Shown here: positions 8,040 through 15,408 of the stretch, piece after piece
Position numbering within the stretch: the stretch's first letter is position 1
How the letters are laid out: each line of letters starts with the position of its first letter
From: an uncultured Streptococcus sp.
GTDB lineage: Bacteria; Bacillota; Bacilli; Lactobacillales; Streptococcaceae
Assembly (NCBI GenBank): GCA_934196125.1
Contig: CAKPVT010000001.1
Location: 37,079-101,078 of the forward strand
Direction: 5' to 3'
Length of the DNA stretch: 64,000 nucleotides
Translations under genes and position numbers: made by a program
Notes under the pieces: generated by a model
Seen by the model: only the letters and a program-made list of their open reading frames with translations
What the model was told of the DNA's origin: nothing
Databases searched by the model: none

Positions 8040-9694
8040 AAGCAACTGCCTTGCAAAGTAGCCTTAAAAGTGCTGCGAATATTACTAATATTCCTTTAAC
8101 AACTGTATTTAATGCCATTAGTAACGGAACTCTAAATGCGAACGAAATGTATTATTTCGATGCTTTAACGAATAAGAGTGATGTTAAGATTGTCAAAACG
8201 CTGTTGTCTGAGTATCAGTACGCTGATAAGGAGGAGTTTTTTGAGAAATTAGGAAAAATTGATGCCACTAACGCAAGTGTATTAGCTGTTAGTGCGGTTT
8301 ATGGCCGCATATTAGAAGAAATACCTTCAGAAGCGGAAGTTAGGAGGGCTTCAAGTTCGGGAATAGCTTTAACGAATGTTGAAGCGTTTTTGTCAGGAAT
8401 AGCCAGCCAAGATAAAACAGCTGCGACTGCTTATCTAAAGAAGTTAACACAAGCAGGCACGATAACCGCTGCTCTTTTGACTTCAGAAGCGACTTCTTTA
8501 CTGCCAGAATTTCCTAAAACGGGTTCAAGTCAATCTGCGTATGAAGCTTATTGGAAGACTTTGTTAGCTAATCAGCCAATCGTTGAGACGATTAATGCAG
8601 ACTTAAAACGAGCAGGGTTATTATCTGATATTTTTACAATTGCCTATATTGAAAATATCGGAACGACTGAACATGAGGAAAGCGTAGGCTATCAAAAATA
8701 TAATATAAACAGGGATAGTGCTGAGACGGTAGATGCTGTTTCTAGTTATATGAGCCAAATTTCTCTAGATAAGGGAAGTCTATACCTAAAGGCTGATAAA
8801 AATGGAACAGTCGGCGTATCAATGACGATAACTTCATCATTCGAGAAGTTTAAAGGGAATTCTGCCACTTGGTCAAAATCCATCAACTCTATCAATTACT
8901 ATAATCAATCTGAGTTAAATTACGCTCAAACAGCTGATAAAATGAAAGAGTTAGAGTCAGCTAAACAAGAAGCTCTTGAAAGTTTACAAGTTAAAACGCT
9001 AACTTCAAGCTTGGAATCTGTTGCATGTGTTTTATCGCCCGAATGGTCCGTTGCTATTGGCGTTGTTAAGACACTTTGTGGCGATGGTTCCACAGCAGCT
9101 AAAGTTTCAGACGTTTCCAATGATGTTATTTCTCGATTTGTAGATAGTAAAGGACATGAGGTAACGGTAAGCCTTGCCAATAGTATTAGAGATTATTATG
9201 ATGCTGTTGCGGATATTAATAAAACCTATAATCAAGCCATTCAATTAGCTCAAGCTGAGGGTGCAGAAACGAGGGAGGCTATTCTCTTTAACTATGGTGG
9301 CACTCATGTGACTGTTACGGGAGATGGTGAGACCAATTATTCTTATCTCACACCAGAATATGACCTAGAAGCTTCTTTACAGATTTATGATATGGAGGCT
9401 AATGGGCTAAGAGCTCAGGTCTTTAGAGATGCGGCAGGTGCTAGTCAGACGGTTACCCCTGGGATGATGGAAGCGGTTAAAGACTTCGATGGGGCAATAA
9501 AGGAAACTTTAAAAGGTAATAACTCTGTAAAAGACTTTTTATCAGGAAATAGTAACCAATCAATTTCTGATATCGGAGTTGAGAATATTAGCAATGGTTT
9601 AAAGAATATTGAAAATCAAAGTAAGGATATTCCAACATGCTCGAATGTTATTGAAAGCCGTTATTTTGAAAATTATGTGAGGGGGCGGCATTAA
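8033..9694 (+). CDS. Unknown 553-residue protein of the accessory cassette
   Basis: Large, mostly helical protein rich in Ala, Ser, Thr and Asn, with no signal peptide at the N-terminus. The first 200 residues look helical (NAISNGTLNANEMYYFD region). A middle part contains MTITSSFEKF. A mildly hydrophobic, glycine-containing stretch lies near residues 330-350 (SPEWSVAIGVVKTLCG). The C-terminal third is helical and ends ENYVRGRH. I do not recognise the family and see no LXG, nuclease or ADP-ribosyltransferase motif. It is followed with a 1-base TAATG overlap by a membrane-anchored protein and then a WXG100-like small protein. The context suggests a secreted effector or surface-system component; that is inference only. 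Confidence 0.7.
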   Translation: MLKATALQSSLKSAANITNIPLTTVFNAISNGTLNANEMYYFDALTNKSDVKIVKTLLSEYQYADKEEFFEKLGKIDATNASVLAVSAVYGRILEEIPSEAEVRRASSSGIALTNVEAFLSGIASQDKTAATAYLKKLTQAGTITAALLTSEATSLLPEFPKTGSSQSAYEAYWKTLLANQPIVETINADLKRAGLLSDIFTIAYIENIGTTEHEESVGYQKYNINRDSAETVDAVSSYMSQISLDKGSLYLKADKNGTVGVSMTITSSFEKFKGNSATWSKSINSINYYNQSELNYAQTADKMKELESAKQEALESLQVKTLTSSLESVACVLSPEWSVAIGVVKTLCGDGSTAAKVSDVSNDVISRFVDSKGHEVTVSLANSIRDYYDAVADINKTYNQAIQLAQAEGAETREAILFNYGGTHVTVTGDGETNYSYLTPEYDLEASLQIYDMEANGLRAQVFRDAAGASQTVTPGMMEAVKDFDGAIKETLKGNNSVKDFLSGNSNQSISDIGVENISNGLKNIENQSKDIPTCSNVIESRYFENYVRGRH

Positions 9695-10677
9695 TGAAAA
9701 AAAAGGAGCGATTTATTTTAGGAGGGCTTTGCTTCATTCTGTTAACAATGATTTTTGGGCCTTGGGCTTACAATGGTTACCAAAATCATCAAGATAAGGT
9801 GAAGGTGGCAAGTAGTAGCTCATTCAAACCCAGCAAAAGTTATACAACGACTGGAAGTTTAAAACTACCAGAATACTATACATTTGGGGCTAATAACGAA
9901 TATGTGATTACCGATGATGATGTTTTGGTCGGGCAAGATTATATTTTAACTTTTAAGAGAAAATTATTAGATAGTAGTGTAGATTGTAGTTATCGCGAGT
10001 CAGGAGAGTATTTAAAATTTGCTTATCAAAAGATTGATGGCGACTCGTCCTCACGTCAAACCGTTAATTTGGGCAAATTGGCTAATGGCTACAAAAAAGG
10101 TTATTATTTAAAATGTAATCCCTTAAAACGTAACACCTATGTGATGAATTATCAAGGAGTGGATTACCTAATTTGTTTTATTGGTAAAGGCTATAGTGAG
10201 GATTGGTCGGATTGGCTAGCGCTCGCCTATAATTTAGAGAGTGGGGAGTTGACAGAAGCGGAAACAGTGATGCAGGATGTCTCAATTGATGCGACCTATT
10301 CCATACAAGAAACGTCACTTTATGAACCTATTTGGAAAACAAGTCTTGGTGACGTAGATGACGTATATAATGAACTTCAATTACTTATGTATTATATAGT
10401 AATTTCATCATATGATGGTACCACTACATCAATCAACCTCTTTTCTGAAAACAGCAGCTTACAAGCACAAATAGATGCTGGAAAAGCCGTGTATATTTAC
10501 CCAAGGTACAATCAAGTTACCCCAGAAATGTGGTTTAATGATGTTTTGCATTGGTTTGCGCCAAGTGGTCAAGAAACATTGACTGTTTATATGAAAGACG
10601 GAAGTGACACAGTAAAAAGTACTCCGATCACCTCGTATGCCGACTACTTAGCACTAGAAAATGAGGCGGCAAGTTAA
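9694..10677 (+). CDS. Single-pass membrane-anchored protein of the cassette
   Basis: 327 residues. KKKER is followed by one hydrophobic segment (about residues 8-25, FILGGLCFILLTMIFGPW) without a lipobox, so the rest should be outside the cell. A short Ser-rich linker precedes a globular part rich in Tyr, Asp and beta-prone segments. The start overlaps the previous stop (TAATG), and its own stop overlaps the next gene the same way, so all three are translationally coupled. In polymorphic toxin loci, anchored proteins of this kind often act as immunity proteins or partners, but no family motif supports that here. Confidence 0.65.
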   Translation: MKKKERFILGGLCFILLTMIFGPWAYNGYQNHQDKVKVASSSSFKPSKSYTTTGSLKLPEYYTFGANNEYVITDDDVLVGQDYILTFKRKLLDSSVDCSYRESGEYLKFAYQKIDGDSSSRQTVNLGKLANGYKKGYYLKCNPLKRNTYVMNYQGVDYLICFIGKGYSEDWSDWLALAYNLESGELTEAETVMQDVSIDATYSIQETSLYEPIWKTSLGDVDDVYNELQLLMYYIVISSYDGTTTSINLFSENSSLQAQIDAGKAVYIYPRYNQVTPEMWFNDVLHWFAPSGQETLTVYMKDGSDTVKSTPITSYADYLALENEAAS

Positions 10678-11012
10678 TGGGACAAAAAAATATCAATCCT
10701 GATAAGATTAAAAGTGTTAACGCTGCTTATAGTGATATGAGTGATAATATTTCAGATACAGCTTCTATTGTTGGTGACGATTCACAGGAACTATTACAGA
10801 ATGGAACAGATGCAATCAAAACAGTCAGCAAAGGCATCACTACAACAGTAGAAAAGTTAAACAAATATTTAAATGGTGTGGCTGATGCATTTGAAAAATC
10901 GGATTTAGCGGTAGCAAATGGGATAGAGTCAGGGACAGTTGCGACTTTTTCTGGAGGTACTGCTAAACAAAATCAGAAAAATAACAAAGCTTATGGCAAA
11001 TTACCAGATTAA
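10677..11012 (+). CDS. Small helical WXG100-like protein (possible type VII partner)
   Basis: 111 residues, starting at an ATG that overlaps the previous stop (TAATG). Two predicted helices (INPDKIKSVNAAYSDMSDNI and the TVEKLNKYLNGVADAFEKSD region) are joined by a Ser/Asn-containing turn, with a charged Gly/Lys-rich tail. Size and helix spacing resemble small LXG-associated helical proteins of Firmicute type VII secretion loci (DUF3130/TIGR04197-like). A canonical WXG is absent. It ends the cassette before a terminator. The family call is tentative; it could be any small helical partner protein. Confidence 0.5.
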   Translation: MGQKNINPDKIKSVNAAYSDMSDNISDTASIVGDDSQELLQNGTDAIKTVSKGITTTVEKLNKYLNGVADAFEKSDLAVANGIESGTVATFSGGTAKQNQKNNKAYGKLPD

Positions 11013-11016
11013 TTTT

Positions 11017-11039
11017 AAGGCGCTTTTGCGTCTTTTTCT
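11017..11039 (+). terminator. Terminator of the unknown cassette
   Basis: AAGGCGC / GCGTCTT stem with one G-U pair around TTTT, followed by TTTCTC. It lies 4 bases after the stop of the 111-residue gene. Confidence 0.65.
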
Positions 11040-11110
11040 CTCATTCTTCAATCGTAATCTTCTTTTACTAGTAAATTATTTGTAAAGCACAGCTGAATTT
11101 CAATTCTTTT

Positions 11111-11190
11111 GGCTCTTTGTCAACTGTAGTGGGTTGACACATTTAACACCGAGAGAGGACAGGAATTGTTTTCTCTCGTTTTATGTTTGC
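11111..11190. mobile_element. Possible ISL3-family insertion-sequence end remnant
   Basis: GGCTCTTTGTCAACTGTAGTGGGTTGAC at 11111 onward is, from memory, like the terminal repeat of streptococcal ISL3-family elements (IS1167/IS1193 type); it contains the inverted repeat GTCAAC/GTTGAC. It is followed by a GAGAGA...TCTCTC hairpin. No transposase or matching second end is nearby, so this would be a solo end left by deletion. It fits the junction between the cassette and the regulator block. Confidence 0.4.
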
Positions 11191-11268
11191 GGATAATGAG
11201 ATAAAAAAGGGATCTTGATATTATAGATAACAATACAATAAACTTTGTTATTGTATGATTACGACTGT

Positions 11269-11331
11269 TTACTGTTCTTTTATGAACTTATCAGGGGTAA
11301 AGACAATACGCTCGTCTTTGATGTAAATCAT
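11269..11331 (-). CDS. 20-residue ORF downstream of the regulator operon
   Basis: MIYIKDERIVFTPDKFIKEQ, starting 4 bases after the stop of the 75-residue gene with AAAGAG as its ribosome-binding site. The tight spacing argues that it is the start of a third gene in the hdiR-like operon, probably truncated by the deletion or IS event just downstream. Function unknown; it may not be real. Confidence 0.3.
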   Translation of the reverse strand: MIYIKDERIVFTPDKFIKEQ

Positions 11332-11335
11332 CTCT

Positions 11336-11563
11336 TTAATATTCATTGGTATTGTCATCCTCATCTGTCATTGCAATCAAAATAGAATCTTCTATTAAAA
11401 AAGCGTAAGGATAGATTTTAGCCTCCTCATTTTGAGGAATAAGAATTTCATCAAAGCCTTCATTTTCTAAACGTTCTTCGAAGTTATCCATGTTGAAAAT
11501 TTCAACTTTGCACTCAGGGTTGTATCCATACGTACCTAATTCTAAAATATCATGGAGTTTCAT
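11336..11563 (-). CDS. Small acidic protein, second gene of the HdiR-like operon
   Basis: 75 residues, strongly acidic (C-terminus TDEDDNTNEY). The ATG at 11563 lies 2 bases after the stop of the repressor gene, with the GGAG of the end of that gene as its ribosome-binding site, so it is coupled to the repressor. No membrane segment or known motif is visible. Homologous operons in streptococci carry small unknown ORFs next to the repressor or its UmuC partner. An anti-repressor or modulator role is conceivable but unsupported. Confidence 0.6.
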   Translation of the reverse strand: MKLHDILELGTYGYNPECKVEIFNMDNFEERLENEGFDEILIPQNEEAKIYPYAFLIEDSILIAMTDEDDNTNEY

Positions 11564-11565
11564 AA

Positions 11566-12264
11566 CTAATCTCCTTCCACAGGCATGAAATGCCCAACAA
11601 CCTTACCAACGATACGGAAATCATCATCTTGGGAAATAAAGCGTTCAGGGTTACCGACCTTATTGATTGACACCATTCGGAAACCATCTTCAACTTTGTA
11701 GAGCTTTTTGATGTAGGTCTGTTCATTCCAGACCAAGGCATAAACTGCTCCATCGTAGTCAAAACCAGTTTCACGAATAAGGGCTACCTCGCCATCTAAG
11801 TATTTAGGAGACATAGAAGTTCCTTTAATCCAAGTGGCAAAGTCGTAACCATATTGTTCTTCGTCAGAGTAAACGGTACAAGTTTCGTATTCGTCAGCAA
11901 AACTTTGTCCAGGACCAGCAGACAATGAAATGTCGTCCAAAACCTCGACAGGAAAAAGCTGAATGACCTTACGCTCAGCCTCACGCTGAGTTTGAAGTAA
12001 GTCTACCATATATTCCTCGGCTAGAACTTTGTTAAAGTCATTGAGTTGTAGGAAGTTATTGACGATATTGTACTCAGATTCGAAGTAGGTCACTGGTACT
12101 TCGAGGACAGCGGCGAGAGCTACTAAGTTTTTTTGATTTGGTTTAGCTCTACCAGATTCCCAGCTATTGTAAGATGAACGATTAATTTCAAGTATGCTTG
12201 CGATTTCGACCTGAGATAAGTTTTGATTTTTTCTTCTTTGTTTGAGACGTAATCCAGAAAACAT
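11566..12264 (-). CDS. HdiR/LexA-like self-cleaving XRE-S24 repressor
   Basis: The start is set at the ATG 12264 (MFSGLRLKQRRK), which has an AGGAG site 9 bases upstream; a longer frame to 12330 lacks one. The product is about 232 residues. An XRE helix-turn-helix (QVEIASILEINRSSYNSW) is followed by a C-terminal S24 peptidase domain with the Ala-Gly cleavage pair in LSAGPGQ, the catalytic Ser in GTSMSPKYLDGE, and the Lys in QTYIKKLYKV. This matches HdiR-type regulators, which are cleaved after DNA damage and usually control a Y-family polymerase (umuC). No umuC is here. It probably represses itself through the palindrome at 12281-12298. Confidence 0.85.
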   Translation of the reverse strand: MFSGLRLKQRRKNQNLSQVEIASILEINRSSYNSWESGRAKPNQKNLVALAAVLEVPVTYFESEYNIVNNFLQLNDFNKVLAEEYMVDLLQTQREAERKVIQLFPVEVLDDISLSAGPGQSFADEYETCTVYSDEEQYGYDFATWIKGTSMSPKYLDGEVALIRETGFDYDGAVYALVWNEQTYIKKLYKVEDGFRMVSINKVGNPERFISQDDDFRIVGKVVGHFMPVEGD

Positions 12265-12280
12265 GGTATAATACTCCTGT

Positions 12281-12298
12281 GTTGTTTTGTTAAACAAC
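12281..12298. promoter_or_regulatory. Palindromic operator of the HdiR-like repressor
   Basis: GTTGTTTTGTTAAACAAC has 7-base arms GTTGTTT and AAACAAC around TGTT. It lies 16 bases upstream of the repressor start, between the candidate promoter (TTGCTT / TAAACT on the minus strand) and the ribosome-binding site. Position and symmetry fit an autoregulatory site. Confidence 0.65.
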
Positions 12299-12400
12299 CC
12301 TAGTTTATCAAAATTTATAAATTTAAGCAATGAGAAACTGAATGCTCAAATTTTTTTACGAGCAATTTAAAATTCCAGTAAATAATTTTGGTAGATAATG

Positions 12401-12409
12401 TGGTATACT
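12401..12409 (+). promoter_or_regulatory. Extended -10 promoter for the Cro-like/methyltransferase block
   Basis: TGGTATACT at 12401-12409 is an extended -10 with TATACT. Transcription would start near 12416, and the GTG of the small regulator follows at 12447 after an AGGAGG site. Confidence 0.55.
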
Positions 12410-12446
12410 AGAAAGGTACTTTTAAAAGGACTTATAGGAGGATAGT

Positions 12447-12650
12447 GTGAAGATTTCATATAATCCTTTATGGCAAACCCTTGCTAATAGAGATATAGGA
12501 AAAAATCAGTTTAGATCAGAAGCGAAGATTAGCTCTAGTACGCATACTAAATTGGTAAATGACGAATGTACGACTACTGATACTTTATTGAGAATAGCTA
12601 ATTGTTTAAAATGTGATATTTCTGATATTGTTGAATTTGTGGAGGATTAA
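12447..12650 (+). CDS. Small XRE/Cro-like regulator next to a methyltransferase
   Basis: 67 residues from a GTG start preceded by AGGAGG. The helix-turn-helix of the YozG/Cro type is visible (FRSEAKISSSTHTKLVNDE), and the C-terminus LLRIANCLKCDISDIVEFVED is the typical end of this small family. It lies 3 bases upstream of the C5-methyltransferase pseudogene and so is co-transcribed with it. Such proteins next to restriction-modification genes often act as controllers, but this one could also belong to the adjacent repressor switch as a Cro-like partner. Confidence 0.8.
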   Translation: MKISYNPLWQTLANRDIGKNQFRSEAKISSSTHTKLVNDECTTTDTLLRIANCLKCDISDIVEFVED

Positions 12651-12653
12651 ATT

Positions 12654-13586
12654 GTGAATGTAGTATCCTTATTTAGTGGAGCTGGTGGTTTGGATTTAGG
12701 TTTTCATCAGCAAGGTTATGATATTATTTAGGCAAATGATTTTGATAAATTTGCAGTTCAAACTTATAATAAAAATTTCTCTAAACCTGCAGTTCTTGGT
12801 GATCTTAATGAAATTGAGTTAGATAGTATTCCTGTAGCTGATGTACTTATTGGTGGCTTTCCATGTCAACCATTCAGTATGATGGGGTAAGAAAAAGGGT
12901 TTGAGGATGCACGAGGGACACTATTCTTTAGGATTGTAGAAATCATTAATAGTATGATTGACAGAGGAAAAAAAACTAGTGTTGTTATCCTTGAGAATGT
13001 TAGAACTTTAAAAACTCATGATGGAGGAAATACATACAGAGTTATAAGGAACATTTTGGAAAATAAATTAGGTTATAAGGTTTTTACTCAGATTTTAAAT
13101 ACCGCAAATTACGGAGTTCCTCAAACTAGGAATAGGACTTTCATTGTTTGTTTTGCTAATCATGATGTTGAATTCGAATTCCCAAAGCATGAAGAACTAA
13201 ATCTAACGATGCAAGACTTACTTGAAAAAGACGTTGATTCTAAATATTTTTTATCAGATAGAATTATACCGACAATCCTATCTGAGGGGACAGGGGGGGA
13301 CAAGGCGAAAGCAGAAATTGATTTACCAATTGCACGACCTCTGACAGCTACTATGCATAAGATGCATAGGGCTTGTCAAGATAATTATGTCACTGATAAT
13401 GGAAAAATCAGACGATTGACTCCAAGAGAAGCAGCGCGGTTACAAGGATTCCCAGAGGATTTTGTTATTCCAGTGTCAGATACACAGGCCTATCGGCAGT
13501 TTGGAAATGCAGTTACCGTGACTGTTTCAAATAAAGTAGCCAACCAAGTTAAGATTGCATTGCAAGAACTAGGAGAATGGAATTGA
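12654..13586 (+). pseudogene. C5-cytosine DNA methyltransferase, two in-frame stops
   Basis: From GTG 12654 the frame carries the C5-methyltransferase motifs in order: I (LFSGAGGLDLG), IV with catalytic Cys (GGFPCQPFS), VI (ENV), VIII (QTRNR), the IX-like LTPREAARLQGFP, and X (QFGNAV). Intact length would be about 310 residues. A TAG at 12729-12731 replaces the Trp expected in WANDFDKF, and a TAA at 12888-12890 falls just after PCQPFSMMG. Both are in frame and substitutions would explain them. Only the part after about 12954 is open. A restriction-gene-like stub follows. The enzyme should be inactive unless the stops are read through. Confidence 0.9.
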
Positions 13587-13769
13587 AGAACGAAATTGAA
13601 AAATTTATAAATGCTTGGCCTAGTCAGCCAAATGTAAACTCTGACGTTGAGTCGTTATTAAGTTTAATCACTACTCCAACTGGTATTGTTGAGGTAGATG
13701 AAAGATCAAAAAATTGTTGAGCTCATAAAGTCTGATGAATCCTTAGTTAATAAAATTTCTTCTATGTAA
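13583..13769 (+). pseudogene. Remnant of the gene following the methyltransferase (possible restriction endonuclease)
   Basis: A TTG at 13583 overlaps the methyltransferase stop and has an AGGAG site, giving KNEIEKFINAWPSQ... for 45 residues to a TGA at 13718-13720. A second short frame (13698-13769, MKDQKIVELIKSDE... to TAA) may be the tail of the same gene after an internal deletion. Position directly after a C5-methyltransferase suggests a cognate restriction enzyme. No catalytic motif remains, so that identity is inference from context. Confidence 0.5.
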
Positions 13770-13770
13770 G

Positions 13771-13962
13771 GAGCAGGATCTGTTTCATAAAGATATTGCG
13801 CATTTGGAACGTCGTATTCGTAAGAAACACATCAAACGCATGAATAATGGTGAATGTACACCGTTGGCAGGTATTAACTTTATTGACCTCATCACACCAT
13901 GCACACGCATTACTGACCACGCTTTGAACTTAGTTGAAAAAGTCATTGAAGACCAAATTTAG
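13771..13962 (+). pseudogene. 3' fragment of a Na/Pi cotransporter gene
   Basis: The frame 13771-13962 reads EQDLFHKDIAHLERRIRKKH..., then CTPLAGINFIDLITPCTRI... and ends VIEDQI. This matches my recollection of the C-terminal cytoplasmic PhoU-like region of streptococcal Na/Pi cotransporter-II proteins. There is no start codon, ribosome-binding site or membrane domain. The native terminator follows and then nagA. So the island 5' of it replaced most of this gene. Codon usage looks like core genes and unlike the island. Confidence 0.7.
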
Positions 13963-13974
13963 ATTATATAGTAA

Positions 13975-14010
13975 ATAGAAACTGGAATTCTTCCAAGTTT
14001 CTATTTTTTT
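13975..14010 (+). terminator. Native terminator of the Na/Pi cotransporter gene
   Basis: ATAGAAACT-GGA / TCC-AAGTTTCTAT stem around ATTCT, followed by a T run, 12 bases after the stop of the fragment. Confidence 0.75.
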
Positions 14011-14031
14011 GCCAAAAAAGTTAAATAATTT

Positions 14032-14072
14032 TGGTATATACCATTTACAAGAATAATCATTTGGCATATAAT
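14032..14072 (+). promoter_or_regulatory. nagA promoter with NagR-like operator
   Basis: TTTACA at 14044-14049, a 17-base spacer and TATAAT at 14067-14072 form the promoter. The palindrome TGGTATATACCA (14032-14043) abuts the -35. It resembles the GntR-type NagR/DasR operator half-sites (TGGTnTA...ACCA). That fits repression of N-acetylglucosamine use by NagR; nagR itself is not in the window. Confidence 0.65.
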
Positions 14073-14096
14073 ATAAGTGAATGGAGGCGGTTAAAA

Positions 14097-15245
14097 ATGA
14101 CAAAGTATATTAAAGCAGACGAATTTTATTACCCTTATCAAGTGAAAAAAGCTGGTTATCTTGCTATCAAGGGAGATACTTTTGGAGACTGGCAAGCAGA
14201 AGTACCAAGCGATGCTGACATCATTGATTATACGGGTCACAGCATTGCTCCTGGTTTAGTTGACACTCATATTCACGGTTTTGCTGGTGCTGATGTTATG
14301 GATAACAGCAAAGAAGCTCTAGAAACCATGAGTCATGCCCTTTTAGGAGCAGGAGTGACTAGTTTTTTAGCAACTGGTTTGACAGCGTCATTTGAAACTT
14401 TAGATGATATTTGTCGTACGGCAGCTGATTTTGTAGGTCAAGAAAGCGGTGCACGTATTCAAGGGCTTTTCTTTGAAGGACCATATTTTACGGAAAAATA
14501 CAAAGGGGCTCAAAATCCTTCCTATATGCGTAATCCGTCAATTGTTGAACTAGACCAATGGTTGGAAAGTTCAAAAGGTTTGTTAAGAAAAATTGCTTTG
14601 GCACCAGAACGTGATGATGTGGCTGATTTTATTAATCATGCTAAGGAAAAAAATGTGATTGTTGCTTTAGGGCATTCTGATGCGACTTATGAACAAGCAG
14701 CAAATGCTGTGGAAGCTGGTGCTTCAGTTTGGGTTCATGCCTATAATGGTATGCGTGGACTTAAGCACCGTGAACCTGGTATGGTTGGTGCGGTTTATGA
14801 ACTCCCAAATACCTATGCTGAATTAATCTGTGACGGACATCACGTTCATCCGTCAGCGTGTGATATTTTAATGCACCAAAAAAATTATGACCACGTTGCC
14901 TTGATTACGGACTGCATGAGCGCGGGTGGTCTCAAAGATGGTGATTATATGCTTGGCGAATCCCCTGTTACTGTCGAAAAAGGAACAGCACGTTTGAAAT
15001 CAAATGGTGCTCTTGCAGGTTCAATTCTCCAACTAAAAGATGCCGTAAAAAATGTTGTTAATTGGGGAATCGCTTCAAAAGCACAAGCTATTAATATGGC
15101 AAGCCTTATTCCTGCTATCTCTGTTGGTATTGATGATAAATGCGGACAAATCAAAAAAGGACATCAAGCTGATTTTATCGTCCTTGACAAAGAACTTGAT
15201 TTACATGCAACTTACTTAGGTGGCGAAAAAGTTTGGGACGCCTAA
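14097..15245 (+). CDS. nagA: N-acetylglucosamine-6-phosphate deacetylase
   Basis: 382 residues from ATG 14097 (MTKYIKADEFYY), chosen because GGAGG lies at 14083-14087 and because a longer frame from 14031 would begin inside the promoter. The amidohydrolase signatures are present: metal-ligand HIHGF, FEGP, GHSDA with HAYNGM, CDGHHVHP, and catalytic ITDCMSAGG. The enzyme removes acetate from GlcNAc-6-phosphate, feeding amino-sugar catabolism and wall precursor recycling. It is transcribed alone, under a NagR-like operator, and ends at a hairpin terminator. Confidence 0.93.
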   Translation: MTKYIKADEFYYPYQVKKAGYLAIKGDTFGDWQAEVPSDADIIDYTGHSIAPGLVDTHIHGFAGADVMDNSKEALETMSHALLGAGVTSFLATGLTASFETLDDICRTAADFVGQESGARIQGLFFEGPYFTEKYKGAQNPSYMRNPSIVELDQWLESSKGLLRKIALAPERDDVADFINHAKEKNVIVALGHSDATYEQAANAVEAGASVWVHAYNGMRGLKHREPGMVGAVYELPNTYAELICDGHHVHPSACDILMHQKNYDHVALITDCMSAGGLKDGDYMLGESPVTVEKGTARLKSNGALAGSILQLKDAVKNVVNWGIASKAQAINMASLIPAISVGIDDKCGQIKKGHQADFIVLDKELDLHATYLGGEKVWDA

Positions 15246-15252
15246 ACGTGAG

Positions 15253-15281
15253 AGCCTAAGATGAACAATCTTGGGCTTTTA
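15253..15281 (+). terminator. Terminator of nagA
   Basis: AGCCTAAGAT (15253-15262) pairs with ATCTTGGGCT (15268-15277, one G-U), followed by TTTT. Confidence 0.75.
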
Positions 15282-15373
15282 GTTTTGGGTAAACGAAAAC
15301 TGTTTTTTATCTCGTCTTTGAATGATGAAATGAGTGAAAACGAGATTTCAGCTATTCGTTTTTTGTTTGAGTC

Positions 15374-15402
15374 TAGACACTCCAAGTCATTTGTGCTAAA
15401 AT
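15374..15402 (+). promoter_or_regulatory. Promoter of the glyQS T-box transcript
   Basis: TAGACA at 15374-15379, a 17-base spacer and TAAAAT at 15397-15402 with an extended TGC. Transcription would start near 15409, directly upstream of the T-box leader. Confidence 0.6.
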
Positions 15403-15408
15403 ACTCTT

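Noticed and set aside
8033..9694. Call of the 553-residue protein as an LXG toxin
   Set aside because: Neither the LXG N-terminal pattern nor a catalytic toxin motif is visible; context alone is insufficient.
12951..13586. Annotation of the 12954-13586 frame as a complete methyltransferase
   Set aside because: It lacks motifs I and IV with the catalytic Cys, which lie upstream of the stop codons in the same frame.
14031..14096. Longer N-terminus for NagA
   Set aside because: The extension begins inside the operator and -35 and lacks a ribosome-binding site; ATG 14097 has GGAGG and matches the family start.
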